Shown piece after piece: positions 10,061-21,474 of a stretch of DNA of 64,000 bases (positions within the stretch are counted from its first letter, which is position 1; the number at the start of each line of letters is the position of its first letter). This DNA is from Thelephora terrestris (lineage: Eukaryota > Basidiomycota > Agaricomycetes > Thelephorales > Thelephoraceae): the NCBI GenBank assembly GCA_015956445.1, contig WIUZ02000007.1:496001-560000 (forward strand). The letters run 5' to 3'. The notes under the pieces are model-generated. The model had not been told where the DNA came from. It was given only the letters and a program-made list of their open reading frames with translations, and did not search any database. Made by a program: the position numbers and the translations under genes.

Positions 10061-10509
10061 CGAGTAGGAACGAGAGAATGAGAGAGAGTCACTGACAGAG
10101 ACGATAAATTAGTGGAAGAAAGGAGTTGAAGGGAATTGTCGTCGGTCCAAGGACACTGGAATGTGGAGAAGGATCGTCTGTGTCACGCTAGGTTTAGAGA
10201 GAGAAATGAACGAGGGCCGTCAGAAAAACCCAAGTAGTCTTTGGGGCTCGTGAGGTCGGAAAATTGATTTTATAGATCATAATCTCATCTCTCATGTCAA
10301 CTTTCCCAGCTTGCCCAAAAATAGAAAGGCGCAATGTGTGTGCTTCTCGGGATTGCTCGCAACGGAACTTCTTTCGGCTAGTCCACCTTGGCAACAGCCT
10401 AACTTCCCTCGCCTGCTTTGTCTTCAACTCCCTCCTCCTCCTCCCCAACATCGGGTGGCAATAATTGTTATCTGTCTTATGAGAGTTCTGCAGGTCTCGT
10501 GTCGCCCTT
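10061..10509. other. Spacer with repeat-family flank
   Basis: No gene is seen. A CTCC-rich stretch at about 10428-10446 runs into ACATCGGGTGGCAATAATTG, related to the sequences at 5755 and 8745. Confidence 0.35.
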
Positions 10510-10604
10510 GTTCTCATCTGATTTATCGGGTGTGAACTGGTCTCGTGCCAGAACTTTGCGCCTCCCCGTCGCGCTCATTCTCATCTGATATATCGGGTGC
10601 AAAC
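10510..10604 (+). repeat. Two copies of the 28-bp near-palindrome (right pair)
   Basis: Copies at 10510-10537 (GTTCTCATCTGATTTATCGG..) and 10577-10604 match the motif at 5864-5944 in orientation. They directly precede the right-hand 102-bp array. Confidence 0.8.
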
Positions 10605-11130
10605 TGCACCGGAACTCTGTGCCTCGTCAACAACACTGCTATCGCATCGGAGGTTTGCTTCTGTCCGCATTCACCGCCTGTCGGTTTACGCGGCTCAGGC
10701 TACTGTGGGTTCTGGGGCTTTCACCTCATCAACGACGTTGCTATCTCGTCGGAGGTTTGCTTCTGTCCGCGTTCACCGCCTGTCGGTTTACGCGGCTCTG
10801 GCTACTGTGGGTTCTGGGGGTTTCGCCTCGTCAACGACATTGCTATCTCGTCGGAGGTTTGCTTCTGTCTGCCTTCACCGCCTGTCGGTTTACGCGGCTC
10901 TGGCTGCTGTGGGTTCTGGGTTGTTGAAGATTTTGTATCTTCGGTCTTCGTGGTATTTTTGTATCTACAGTATTAACCCCCCAATCCCACCGTACCTCTT
11001 TTCCTCTCCCAACCTGTTCGGTGACTCTGTGTTTGCCGGATCCCGGACTGGGCTTTCACCTCATCAACGACATTGCTATCTCGTCGGAGGTTTACTATAA
11101 TCCGCGTTCACCGCTTTCGGTTACGCAGCT
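10605..11130 (+). repeat. 102-bp tandem array and flank (right copy, inverted to the left copy)
   Basis: About three 102-bp units (about 10640-10925) are followed by a unique segment containing TTGTTGAAGATTTTGTATCT and TATTAACCCCCCAATCCC, then the end of the 73-bp repeat up to CCCGGACTGG (about 11050). This is the reverse complement of about 4662-4950 with very few differences. A partial further array unit and a diverged palindrome (about 11147-11175) follow. Confidence 0.85.
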
Positions 11131-11463
11131 CCACCTCCCGCTTTTCGCTCGTTTTCACCCTAATCATTAGGTGCGTGCAAACCTGTCTTGTGCAAGAACG
11201 TCAGCACTACGGGCTCTTGCCCTGTCAATAACACGATGTTTCTCTCCCTCGCGGAGGAGTGCATCCATCTGCGTCGACCGCTTTAGGTCCTAGTGAATTG
11301 TGACTTACCAATTGTTTTGTAAAATATCTCGCGGCGTCACTAGCACTTGTTCCCAAAAGCAGTCATATGGTATTGGAATCTAAGGGCCTCGAAATGATAC
11401 ATCATACATTACTACCGGTCAGACCATATTGTAATCGCATGTGTAAATCTGTCCGTGGAGCCA
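11131..11463. other. Spacer, no gene seen
   Basis: The stretch contains a degenerate palindrome and weak echoes of the 102-bp unit (..GGAGGAGTGCATCCATCTG..), then unassigned sequence downstream of the HECT-like gene. Confidence 0.3.
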
Positions 11464-14400
11464 TCAATCAAAGTCAGTGTCTCTTCCAGGATTCTCAAGG
11501 CCCTCCCTAATTGTGAGGTGATCTCTCATCAACTTTAGCAGTGCACCGTTGACCTGAATGCCTAGCCTGTCGAAGCATGTATTAACCCTCAGAGGGGGGG
11601 GGAACTCCGCCTGTTCTTGGTCCGGCTGCTCGATCATTCCGATATCGACATGGACCTAGGGAGCGAGGGGACCGTGAGTTTTCTTTTGAAATGGGGGAGC
11701 TGTTTGAGAATGTGCTTACAGCCCTGGTGTTCTGTGTGTCTAGTTGTTGGGTTCCATGCCAGTACACCCACAGCATTCTCACCCTCAAGAGGCCGTTCTC
11801 TCTCTCCTTTTCCATCTCTTCATCGGCTATGAAACCGTCTGGAAGCAAAACGTGTCCAGGGCGATTCAAGTACTCTCCGAAGGACCTTATGACAATTTCC
11901 CCCAACATCGAGGGATCTGTCACCACCGGCGCGGGATCGAAGACGAGGCGGATCTTCTCCCGGGTCCACAAATCTTCAACGCAGCGGATGGACGACACGG
12001 ATAACTCTAGGGCTATCGCTGCGGTTCTACCAAGACTTCTACAGGCCTTTGTTGCGTGTCGCACCCGATACGTCAGCATCGCTCATTAACAATGGTGCTG
12101 GACCTACCTGGAGCCAAGGAGCAGCGCCTTGGAAGCACCTTCGGAAGCCCTTCAACATCTCCACAAATTGTATTGTGGAGAGGAAGTTGGCATTTCCAAA
12201 CATTGCGGAGGTGACGATGGCTGTTGTCCACTGAACGTGGTTGGTTTTCCGTCCGGTCTGAGTCACTTTCTGCAGCTGAAGAATAGCTATCACTATCTGC
12301 AATCAAACACCAACAGGTAGCAATCACTCACTTCGATGCCAAGGTCGACAATAAGGTCCTGGACCAAAGTTCGATGGCCCGTTGGAAGGTCCCTCCAGTC
12401 TTGACCTGGAAGGATGATCATCCAAGGAAGCAAGATCCTAGCCTTGGACTTCTGGAGTTGATTGATGAAGCTGAGGCTCAGATCCATTGGAGCCCTTGGG
12501 TCGGACCGTTCTTCAACATTGGAAAGGAGTGCGTATATGACTGCTGGGGATACAGGGTGGACACCGTCCCCACTGAGCAATGCCAACGCAATCAATGCGC
12601 CCGAAACTTTCCAGTAAGCACGGTCGGCAACAGGCGAGTCATCGGGGACCATGGTGCTGTCGATAACCTTCCAACAGCCTTCGCGCTCAGCCATGAGGTG
12701 TAGTGCTTCTCGAAACGCACTTCTCCGGGGTCCCACTCCTTGAGCATTGCCACTGGTGGGTATACGTCTGAGCACCCTCACTTAAAGATTCACCAGACTG
12801 GACTCACCATATATACTCCACGTTGTAATGGATGACAACGGTGGGGTCCAGGGGTATTTGATCGGCGCTTGGCTCAAGGGTTGTGCCCGCTGGAGGAGCA
12901 AAGGTTCCATCAGAATCTCCAAGTGTGAGGTCAATCTCAGGCAAAATCCTCCATTCGACAAATTTGAACAAAAGTTCCCCCAGCTCCCTACTGGTACCTG
13001 CCTGGAACCGAACCTCGACAGGGGAATAGGTACTGTAGCGACGAGGGTTGGGCTGGTCACTTGGTGATATCCGATCAGGCCATTGTACAGCAGAATCCCG
13101 ACACGAAATGTCAAAGGGTGGGAGGGCGAAGGGGGGTTCGAGTGGTTGGGTTTGGGTAAACCCAACAATCCCAGATTCTCGTGCTTTGCCTTTGCCAACC
13201 GGCTCCAGGCCGACAGGCTGAGGAAGATCATTTTAATGAGAGGATGACATGCGCTCTGAAACAATCCGAGTGCTTACCGGTGGGTTCTACAAACGGAGTT
13301 CAATAATCAGCGCGCGTTCGATAATTGTATCGCACAGTTTCTAAATTACCTTGCGAGTTTTCTTCGAATGCCTTGCACCCTCTATGGCAGTTTTGATGGG
13401 CACTGCCCCTGCCTGTCCGACGTCCTGGTGAGCCAACAAATGGCAAGAGAGATGGACTAAAACTTACAACTTCTCTGCCAGTGTTATGAGATGCTGCCCT
13501 GCTCCGCTTGTTCGCCTTTGGCTGGGTCTGGGGTTTTGTGATCAGCGGGTGGATTGCGGGGGATTGGTTGTAAATCCCTACTGGATTGGTTTGTTCAAGA
13601 AGCGCAGCAAGCACTGCTTCTAGGTCGTCATCCGCGACATAGTCCCCCATGCTAATCATCTTGTCGGTTTGTAGACTCCCGGATGGCAAGGGGGTAAAGA
13701 CCGGGTCGGGACTGAGAGAGGGGCTCGAGCTGCTTGGGTCGGGACCAAGAGAGGGGCTTAAGCTGCTGGGACATCGTAGGTCCTTGGTTCCACAAAGATC
13801 TGTGACGGAATCGAAGACCTCAACTAGGTCTCTAAATTCCTTGGCCAGGACACGATATGCAAAGCATTCGTGAGAACCAAACCGACAGATATTGGTGGGG
13901 ATCTCCACCATTCTGCTGAGGCTTGTGAGAGAGCCTTCGACGAACCCGGTGAATCGAGGAGCTTCTCCGGATTAGATACAGGTATCCGCCAAATACGCTT
14001 GAAATCGAAATTACTCACCGATAACAATTAACCGATCAGGAATGAGGTCTTCGTCTGGCCCAGAAATAGGGTTTGTCACCGCAAGGCTCCCCCTCAAATA
14101 ATCCAGGGTCCACTGCGATGAAGAGATATGTTCTGGGTGAACCAGAATGTACCTTTTATCGCTCCGACCCCTGGCTGGTTTTATCCCACATTTCACGAAT
14201 GTCCAGCAGGTGCTATTTGCAGAGGGGGGCTGGTTGGCGGGCCTTGGGGGAAGCTGAATCCTGGCTGGTAAGGAAGAAATGCCATCCGTGATCTTCCTAT
14301 CAAACAGACTCCAATTGGATTGCAGCAGTTCATCGTCGGTGAATCTGAGGTGGAAGACCAGACCAATGTCGAACATCCGCTGGGCGAATGGTCCAAATGT

Positions 14401-14858
14401 TCCGTTTGAAATCTCAAACCTGGGAATGCCGGGTTGCAGCTCTTTGATGCTGTCGGGGAACTGGGAAATCTGGCAGGAGGGTTAGGTGAGCGCATGTGAG
14501 AGTGGAGTTGATTGGAAAAACAAAACAGCAATACATTGAGAGGGAAAAACAGGACGGAAACATTTCTGTCAACAGGGTTCGATGCTGACGGTTCTTCGTA
14601 GGCTCTGGCGACCTGGGTTTTCCTCTTGGTCTTGTTGCTGTTCCTGGCTATGCTCCTCTTTCGGTTCTCCTCGCTTGTCGACGAAGCTTGGTTTTCACGC
14701 GGACGGAACTGCCGAAGTATTGGTGCTGATTGATTCAAGGGGATTCCAAAAGGAAGGCCTGGGCGTGAATCGATGGAGGCGGGAGGGATAGGTCCAGCGA
14801 ACGGTTGGTAGAGGTGAATAGGCCTGTGAGGGCCAGGTGCTTGGTGAGTAGTAGGCAT
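11464..14858 (-). CDS. Divergent HECT-type E3 ubiquitin ligase-like protein
   Basis: A long multi-exon gene reads from a Pro-rich N-terminus (tentative ATG 14858; QSAPILRQFRPRENQ then a KR-rich stretch) through a conserved middle (GIPRFEISNGTFGPFAQRMF..) to a C-terminal HECT-like region. The exon at 12781-12306 (FREALHLMAEREG.., YWKVSGALIALALL.., GVHPVSPAVIYALLSN) resembles the HECT N-lobe. FVEMLKGFRRCFQGAAPWLQ follows. The last exon encodes LRVNTCFDRLGIQVNGALLK, which fits the C-lobe around the catalytic Cys (codon near 11576), ending at TGA 11464-11466. HECT ligases pass ubiquitin from this Cys to substrate. Some exon joins near 11990-12110 were not resolved, so damage there cannot be ruled out. 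Assignment rests on the TCF motif and order of segments, not on a search. Confidence 0.55.
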
Positions 14859-16226
14859 GGGAGGAGCGTGGGCTGGAGAGAAACGATCATTTTGGTTGGC
14901 TGCGTCCAGCAAAGGGGGGGGGGAGATCGATGAAGGGTTTCGCCGTGAAAGCAAACGCAGAGGTTGCCGTTGGGGATCTGGATATGTGTCAATCAGTTAG
15001 CAGGTATGACAAGTAACCTATGGGGGAAAGGAAGCAACGGCGGTTTGTTGTTCATTCCAGTAAACCGGCAATGAAGAGTGAGAGACAGGGAAAGAGAACA
15101 TAGCATTCATGGCCGGTAAACCAGCCATGAATACGAGTACGGGAATTGCTCACATATTCCAAGCAGGTGCAAGTCTGAACCCCGCATGGCCTCCGATTTA
15201 GAGCTTGATTAGGTGGGGGGGGGTGGTGCCATCCAGACATCATTTCAAGGCTCAGGAGGGTTGCAGGGGGGAATACAGGGCAGGGAAAAGTGGGCAAAGA
15301 AGAACGAGGGTGGCTTAGACTTCTTTGTATCAGCTATTATCCCCAAGCCGAGCGTGGGTTTACTCGCCGGCACCAGAGACGGAGGGTCCGCTGGCGCCAG
15401 AGACGGAGGTTTTTCCGACCCCAGGAGACGGAGGTTTTACTGACACCAGAGACAGAGGGTTTTGCCGATGCCAGACGCAGATGTTTCGCTGACGCTGGAG
15501 ACGGAGGTTTCACTGATGCTCAAGTGGAAGCTAAGCGGAGCGAACAAGCTTTTTTTGACATGGCTCAGAAGCTGTTCACGTCTCAGAAGCTGTTCCACCC
15601 CGTCGCCATGACATGACATATGTCATAGAAAAAAGATGGAACTATAATATCTTTTCAGGTACGGATAATTTATACTATCGTTATTTTAATTATAATGACA
15701 TAAATAAATACATTATTCATTTGTGATCAGGAGATTTAAGCATAACCGTTGACAATGGAGAATGTTGTTTGATGGGATGGAGTGATGACAAGTGGGATTT
15801 GATGGCGCATTGTCAGAAGCCAATCCCAGGGGTATCGACCGGGTGTTGAGAATGGGTTAGCCACTATCTGACTCCTTCCCACTCTCGCTCACTCTCACTC
15901 ACTCTGGATAATCGCTATCCACCTTCTATCACTTTAGGTAACTGCTCTTCACTCCAACTCATCCTTCTCCATTGCAGAACCGGTGTGCCAAAAGAATGAG
16001 GTGGATTTTTGTCCAGAGAATCCCTTCATAGGTAAAGGCTATCTTTGTGTACTCCCCTGCTTAAGCTTTGTATCTTTGCCTCATCCTTTGTGAGTCAATT
16101 TAGCCAGTAAAACCTGCTATGCATCAACGACTCTTTCCCCCCTCTTCCTCCAACACCCTCATACTGGAAACTATGGCCGGGTATCCACATTTTGGTCTGA
16201 CCATGTGATTGAAATACAGCGCATAT
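14859..16226. other. Gene-poor interval
   Basis: A possible 5' intron and leader of the HECT-like gene may reach to about 15000 (acceptor-like CACATATCCAG on the minus strand). The rest shows no gene apart from the small repeats listed separately and an AT-rich patch at about 15615-15730 that is unlike its neighbours in composition. Confidence 0.3.
15365..15525 (+). repeat. Imperfect minisatellite, about 30-bp period
   Basis: About five diverged units share CCAGAGACGGAGG followed by TTT and a GAC/GCC step. An open frame crosses it but is a by-product of the repeat. Confidence 0.7.
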
Positions 16227-17220
16227 TCACGGAGTATCAGGGCTGAGAGCCGTTGCCCACAAGTCTATCTCCGCTTGGCACGCCTTACGGAATATCTCGT
16301 TGGCCCCAGCGTACTGATCCTTCCACTGATCATAGTTCTCCTCAAAGAATGCTGGAGGGAAGTTGATTGATCTTTTGTCGAATGGCGCAGCGAGGGTACC
16401 CACTCTTCTGCCTTTCCGTAGAACTTTTGTATTTGACGTTCTCCTCAGTCCATAACTTGTGCCAGGGAGTGTCTGAGGTACGATAACTTTAGCACCGGCC
16501 TTGAGAGGCTGTTGAGATTCTCTGCTGACCTTTGTGAACCGAGTTCCTGTATAGGTCCTCAGCAATCAGGTAGTAAGACTGCCATTGATCAATAACCCAT
16601 GAACGTAGGACGACAAGAGGCTCACCTGAATACAAGGTATCATGGCAACAGCAGACATCACCCAGTTTTCCTTGTCTGCGGCATCGAGCAGCAGGGCAAC
16701 ATACTGCTGCAAGGCCTTAGTTTCGGGGGTAGCCAAGATAGTCGACTCTTCGATTCCGAGACCATTGGGCGGTGTGGTGGTGCACATCTTAAGATGATCT
16801 TTTGCGTACTTGGCACATTTTCCAACCCGGTCCATCGATGTTTCAAAGTCCTGCGTGTTTGTTGCTTTGAGTCCGCGATTCGCTTCGTATATGCCTAGTT
16901 TGGTGATGTAGAGGAAGTCTTGCTGCATCGTGGCGCATTAGTCCGAAATAGCTGGTAAGCAGGAACAGAATAAGACATTTGACATACCCTCATGTACCAT
17001 TTGAAGCCGTCCAAAGTTTTCTGATCAGTTGCCGACTGTGTCTTCATCTGCTTCTGGCAAAAATTGTTTTGGAGCAACTTGTTCCAGAGAGCTTTGTTAT
17101 CATTGACAAGTCTCGCGACAAGATCCTTTCTGGAGGGGACCTATCGATATGGATATAGAGATACAGGATTGCAACTTACTCGTCAAACGTCTCCACCGGT
17201 CCGGCCGCCAACATTATCAT
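16227..17220 (-). CDS. TENA/THI-4 family protein (heme-oxygenase-like fold)
   Basis: Exons 17220-17180, 17129-16988 and 16922-16626 join in phase; a further exon starts with SYYLIAEDLYRNSVHK (acceptor at about 16579) and the terminal exon ends at TGA 16227. The reading KALWNKLLQNNF..GFKWYMRQDFLYITKLGIYEA.. ADKENWVMSAVAMIPCIQ and FFEENYDQWKDQYAGANEIF ..AEIDLWATAL follows the helical order of TENA/THI-4 proteins. In that family these enzymes hydrolyse aminopyrimidine products of thiamine, or are of unknown role in fungi. The catalytic Cys of TenA was not located. Introns between about 16550 and 16450 are not fully resolved. The start MIMLAAGPVETFDE overlaps the stop of the upstream frame (ATGA), so the true start may lie elsewhere. 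Confidence 0.65.
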
Positions 17221-17750
17221 GACCTTCTCAAGCTGCTTGGGGACCCCCAAAGCTCCGGGTCCGCTGCGACTCGATTGGACTCATCAAGAAAATCATGGGC
17301 GCGATCAGAAACTGGGGAGGACTGAGGACCTGGATCAATTGCGCAGACGAGGACCTACCGTCGTTAATGAAGGTGCCTGTACCCCGAGGAATTCTGTCGC
17401 CACTCGGCTGAGTGGTCTCGGTCGGAGGGGTGCCGCTGCGGTTCTTGTCGGTAGCGGTGGATCTGGTCACCCAGTATTTCTCGGTCAGGGGAGAAGAGCT
17501 GGATTCGTAGTGACAGATGGCCGAGTAGGGGGGAACCTGCGCGAAGCAAGTGGTGTCGGAATCCCATTGAATTACGCAGGCTCCTACTTCCTTGCAAGAA
17601 TCGCCAGGGCCTGTGCATCGGACCGAACACGTGGGTCAAAATCGTCAGGGAGGCCCGGCCCACATACTCACCAGAATTGATCAGGTCAGGGTCGGCTCCG
17701 ACTAGCAAAGCTGGCAAAACAAAGGCAGCGATGAATATCCTGTTGAACAT
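17217..17750 (-). pseudogene. Kre9/Knh1-like secreted protein, internally deleted
   Basis: ATG at 17750 opens a signal peptide (MFNRIFIAAFVLPALLVGA). After an intron of about 80 bases the reading is GPGDSCKEVGACVIQWDSDT, the start of the Ig-like domain of the Ser/Thr-rich GPI-anchored (Kre9/Knh1 N-terminal) family. The second half is also there, PYSAICHYESSSSPLTEKYW then TETTQPSGDRIPRGTGTF, but in another frame. The middle of the domain (about 30 residues) is missing between the two, so this looks like an internal deletion with a frame change. Members of the family act at the cell surface in cell-wall assembly. The last frame ends in TGA overlapping the ATG of the TENA-like gene. A mis-modelled intron is the alternative. 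Confidence 0.5.
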
Positions 17751-20700
17751 CGCAGTATGGATATTGTTTTGGCGGGACGACGGAAACCGGCAATCTGGGC
17801 TCGTAGAGATGGTGGTTGCGTGTTGCGTGTTGCCCTGCCATGCCCCCTCGTGCTTTCTGGAAAATCGGCGAGGCAGTCCACGACTCATTCATTTACAACG
17901 GCTCGTTCCCTGGTTAGATACCACGTGATGATCTTAAAATGATATTCATTTGGTGACCAGTGGTTCAAAAAATCTCAAGACTCACCCGACCTTTCAGTGC
18001 TTCATAGCTTCAGCCTGGGCCATGACCGCTGCTTATTTGAACGCGTTCGCTAATGCTTATCGCCCATGTCTCCAAACCGTATTTCTCGTGATCGTGGCAT
18101 CCCGATCAGATTTGCTCTACTATCAACGGAAGAGCTACAACCTTGCCTACTTTAGCCCCGTAAGTGTGGACGGGGAGGGAGCCGAGGCCCCATGGATATC
18201 TAAAAACAAAGTTCCATTGGTGAGGCACTCCCGTCAGGCCAACGCACACACCTCTAGAGCAGTTGGAAAGGGTATATACCTCGGTTCGAGAAACGGAGAC
18301 TTGTAAAGCGCTAAAATTGTTCGCAAACGCAATCACAGTATGTGGAATACTACCTCGAACTGCATGTCGCCCTTCAAAGTCTTGCGTCGTTGGCACCTTC
18401 ACAAATTAGTTTGTCAATTAACCTCTGCGCCTTTGAATCCCGTGCACGAAGGCCGCTTAGCATCGATGAGAACGGAGACTGGACAATCAAAGCTGATAAC
18501 GTTCATGAGCCTGGACTCAGCAGATCAACTTGGCTACGCATGAAGACGTTATCTCGTGACAGATGCTCGATGGTTTAGACGGAAGAGCCCCATTTCCCCC
18601 CCAGAACAGCGCGAATCCTGCGTTATCGTTCCACTTTGCGACGACAAGGACAGGCACCGATACTGGCTGCAGGAGGGTTTACGTGTGGGTGGCCCAACTT
18701 TTGGCTTTCCCAACGCAGACGTTGATAACGTTAAGGTTTTGCAGAAAATGGAAGGATTTACGTAACGGGCGCCCCGTGTTGTCGTGAGTGACAGGACGGA
18801 AGAAAATCCTGTGACTGAGAGTGAGGACGGAAGCTCCTGCGACCGAATGTCAACACCGGGTTGTAAACGGTGCCCTCAAGGCGGGAGAATCCGCGACGAG
18901 TACGTGAATATGGACGTTGGAGTCGCTGCTCCATCCACGGTCAATAGGAGTCATTACGTAGAGCGACGGGCCTGCTCTGCTGGGTCTTCGGACGGGTGGC
19001 CGTCAGCGATGTCGTCAACATCCAGTGGCCAAGAGTTGAGGGGTGGTGAAGAGCCGCTACATGGCGGTCCTTAGGCGATAGGGGTGTGTCGGCTCGGCCA
19101 GATGGACGGGGAGGAGGGAGATTCGTTCGTCAGGGAACGAGGAGAATCTTGTTCTGGGAGGCCCCTTGGCCATAGGGACAGAAGGGAACTCGGCGACCTT
19201 GTCATCCGAATGGCATAGAGGTGGCGTAAGTAGGGCCAATTAGGGTATGGGCGAACCTCGAGTCCGTCCGTAATCCGAAAGTTCCTCTTCCCTAGTCTCA
19301 CAAACACTCTCTCCTCGATGGCCAATCCTTCGCGCTCGAACCTCCGTCTGAGCATTGTGGAGGGTGTTGAGGGATGCCGTGGGATTTTGCAGACCGCATT
19401 AGAGTTAGTTTGAGGCAGTCAGGGAAATCGGACTGAACGGTTTCAGGTAAAATTTGAGAGGGCATTGACTTGGCGGCTGAGGGTTGCGCCGGGAGACCTG
19501 AAAGGAGAGCAGGACTGAATCAATGGTGGAAGAGTCGCAACGGAGAACACTGTCGGAGTTTTGGGCCACTCGGAACAGTTTGTTCACCGCCACCATCCAC
19601 AACCGTGACGACCTCAGATACTAGCTCTCAGCATTGGAAATGACACAGTCAACAAATGCGTACGGTTCTTGTCCTTGCGAACGGCGTTTCTGAAGCTTGC
19701 ACCAACCCAAAGTCAGCACTACCAGGTTCACAGCTCGGTTGTTGGCGATCTTCATCTTGCGGCGGGGTGGTTGACGGAGTCTTGGATGTTGCTGGGTCGC
19801 CGACAGATTCACAGCGCACAAAACCGCCAGAGACAGTCCTTAACATTGCTTAACAGGGAGACGAAGACGGCTAGAAGAACAACCAGCCGTTGCCAGCGAT
19901 CTGGCGGCAGCCGTTGGGCGCGCAACACAGAGCGGCCTTACGGGCAATGCGTTGTAAAGAATAAAACAGGTGAGCAGACCAACATCTTGTTCTCTTGCGG
20001 ACGACCCTATATCTTCCACCGCTGGCTTGTTCTTGTCCTTGAGCCCGCTTGACGGTAGTCTTGCATCTGCTACTATGTCTGCAGAGTTGTACTTGCCTCG
20101 GAGTCACTCTTATCGAGCGATGTCATCCGGAGGTCCAGGTTCACAAAACATGAGCCAGGTCACGGACGTTGGTAACGACATGCTGTGGATCAATTGATTC
20201 CCACTTGGAATGGACGCATCTCGTCGGGCAGGTTGACTCACCCGTTAATTGTGACCGATAGCACGTGATTGCTGTCACGGCCTTAATTGCCAACGCGTAC
20301 CGCAGCGCGGCAGCGCGTCGCCTGCTGTCAGTGCTGCGAAGGTGCAACTGCGCTGATGAATATGTACCAGGATGGCCCCTGGGATGATTCGAGAGTCACC
20401 ACGTTAACGAAAATGAGGCTGTCCCCCCGATTACCAGGCTAGACGGTCAAGATGGGCTGCTAGAGCCCCGACGGTCGTACGTCAGCCGCCTAGTGCTGGT
20501 GACGTTCCAGTTGGCACCCTGTAGTCGGTGTACTTCATCCCGGCCAAGCGAGGGCGAGAGCGATAACGTCTCTGGCGTCGACAAGTCTCGTTGCTTTACG
20601 GCGGGGTATTTGTTCATCCTCCGGAGCCCTACCCTCGGGGGTTGCCGCTGGACGGGGCTGTCTTTCTCTGTGGGGAGAGGTGGTCCCAGACTGGCTCTGG

Positions 20701-20917
20701 GGAAGACTTTGGTTGTAATAAGGAGGGATCAAGCATCCTGGAAGTGACATTCAGAATAGTGTTTGATCCATGGCCGCAATGGGTCACGGAACCTATATCC
20801 CATCGCCAATTTTACTTCCACCTTGACTTGAAAGCTGTCCTTCGGCGAACTCCCACTTCTTTTACTCCCCCCCCCCTCGCCCGTTTTCCTGTCGCTTGTT
20901 TCCTTTCGAATCTACAA
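17751..20917. other. Long interval without a recognised gene
   Basis: Open frames on both strands are short, overlapping and without recognised motifs. A minus-strand reading at 19602-19480 (AVNKLFRVAQNSDSVLRCDS) looks slightly protein-like and could be a relic exon, but no partner exon was found. No tRNA or tandem repeat was noticed. Confidence 0.3.
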
Positions 20918-21474
20918 TGCCCAGTACTTACTGCACGACTTCATCTGTCAACGTCCATCTTCCGGATGCCAACGCGGCGATGAGTGACATCCCCGTTGGA
21001 CCGTCTACTTCACCGTCTATACTGACTCAGGACGACGAACGACTCACAGTACGATCTCACTCGACTGTTCCGCGCCCGTTTGCTCACCTCTACCTGCTCG
21101 AAAGCGAACCGCTCATTACACTCATGACGGCAGATCGATCACCGTGCGTCTTTCCGTGTCGTGACCGCCTCCGTCGGCGCTCAGCGCATCCCCCTTTGGT
21201 TTTAGTTTGAAATCGTGAATAAACGGGCGTCCCTAGTGGAGTCGGATTTCAGCATCGAGGAAGTCGACCCCGTTTCTGGTAACATCTTCAAAAAAATTTC
21301 AAAGGTAAGTTCAGGCAGTGTAGTGCTCCGTTTTCAATGGATTGATGATCCTGATAGACAATCTTCTGTTTCTGCATCACTCCCAAAAGGCGACGGGTAA
21401 AGTCCAAGCCTTTAAACCCAATTACCACCGCTTGAATCACGTCCGGTTCTCCGAAACTTCAAGCCTCTCCATCA
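20918..21474 (+). CDS. Candidate small spliced gene of unknown function
   Basis: ATG at 20918 opens MPSTYCTTSSVNVHLPDANA. If a donor GTACGA after DDERLT is joined to the acceptor GGTTTTAG near 21209, and the donor GTAAGT after KKISK to the acceptor CCCAAAAG near 21390, the reading is continuous to TAG at about 21474, ending SLSIIYAMYH. The second exon (NKRASLVESDFSIEEVDPVS) and third (ATGKVQAFKPNYHRLNHVRF) look more coding-like than their surroundings. The product would be about 100 residues and matches nothing I know. It may equally be a relic. Confidence 0.25.

Noticed and set aside
10545-11100. Open frames of 100-167 codons on the plus strand
   Set aside because: Same cause: the inverted copy of the 102-bp array.
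15365-15616. Frame reading repeated DAGDGGFTDA-like peptides
   Set aside because: It is the translation of a minisatellite with no support on either side.
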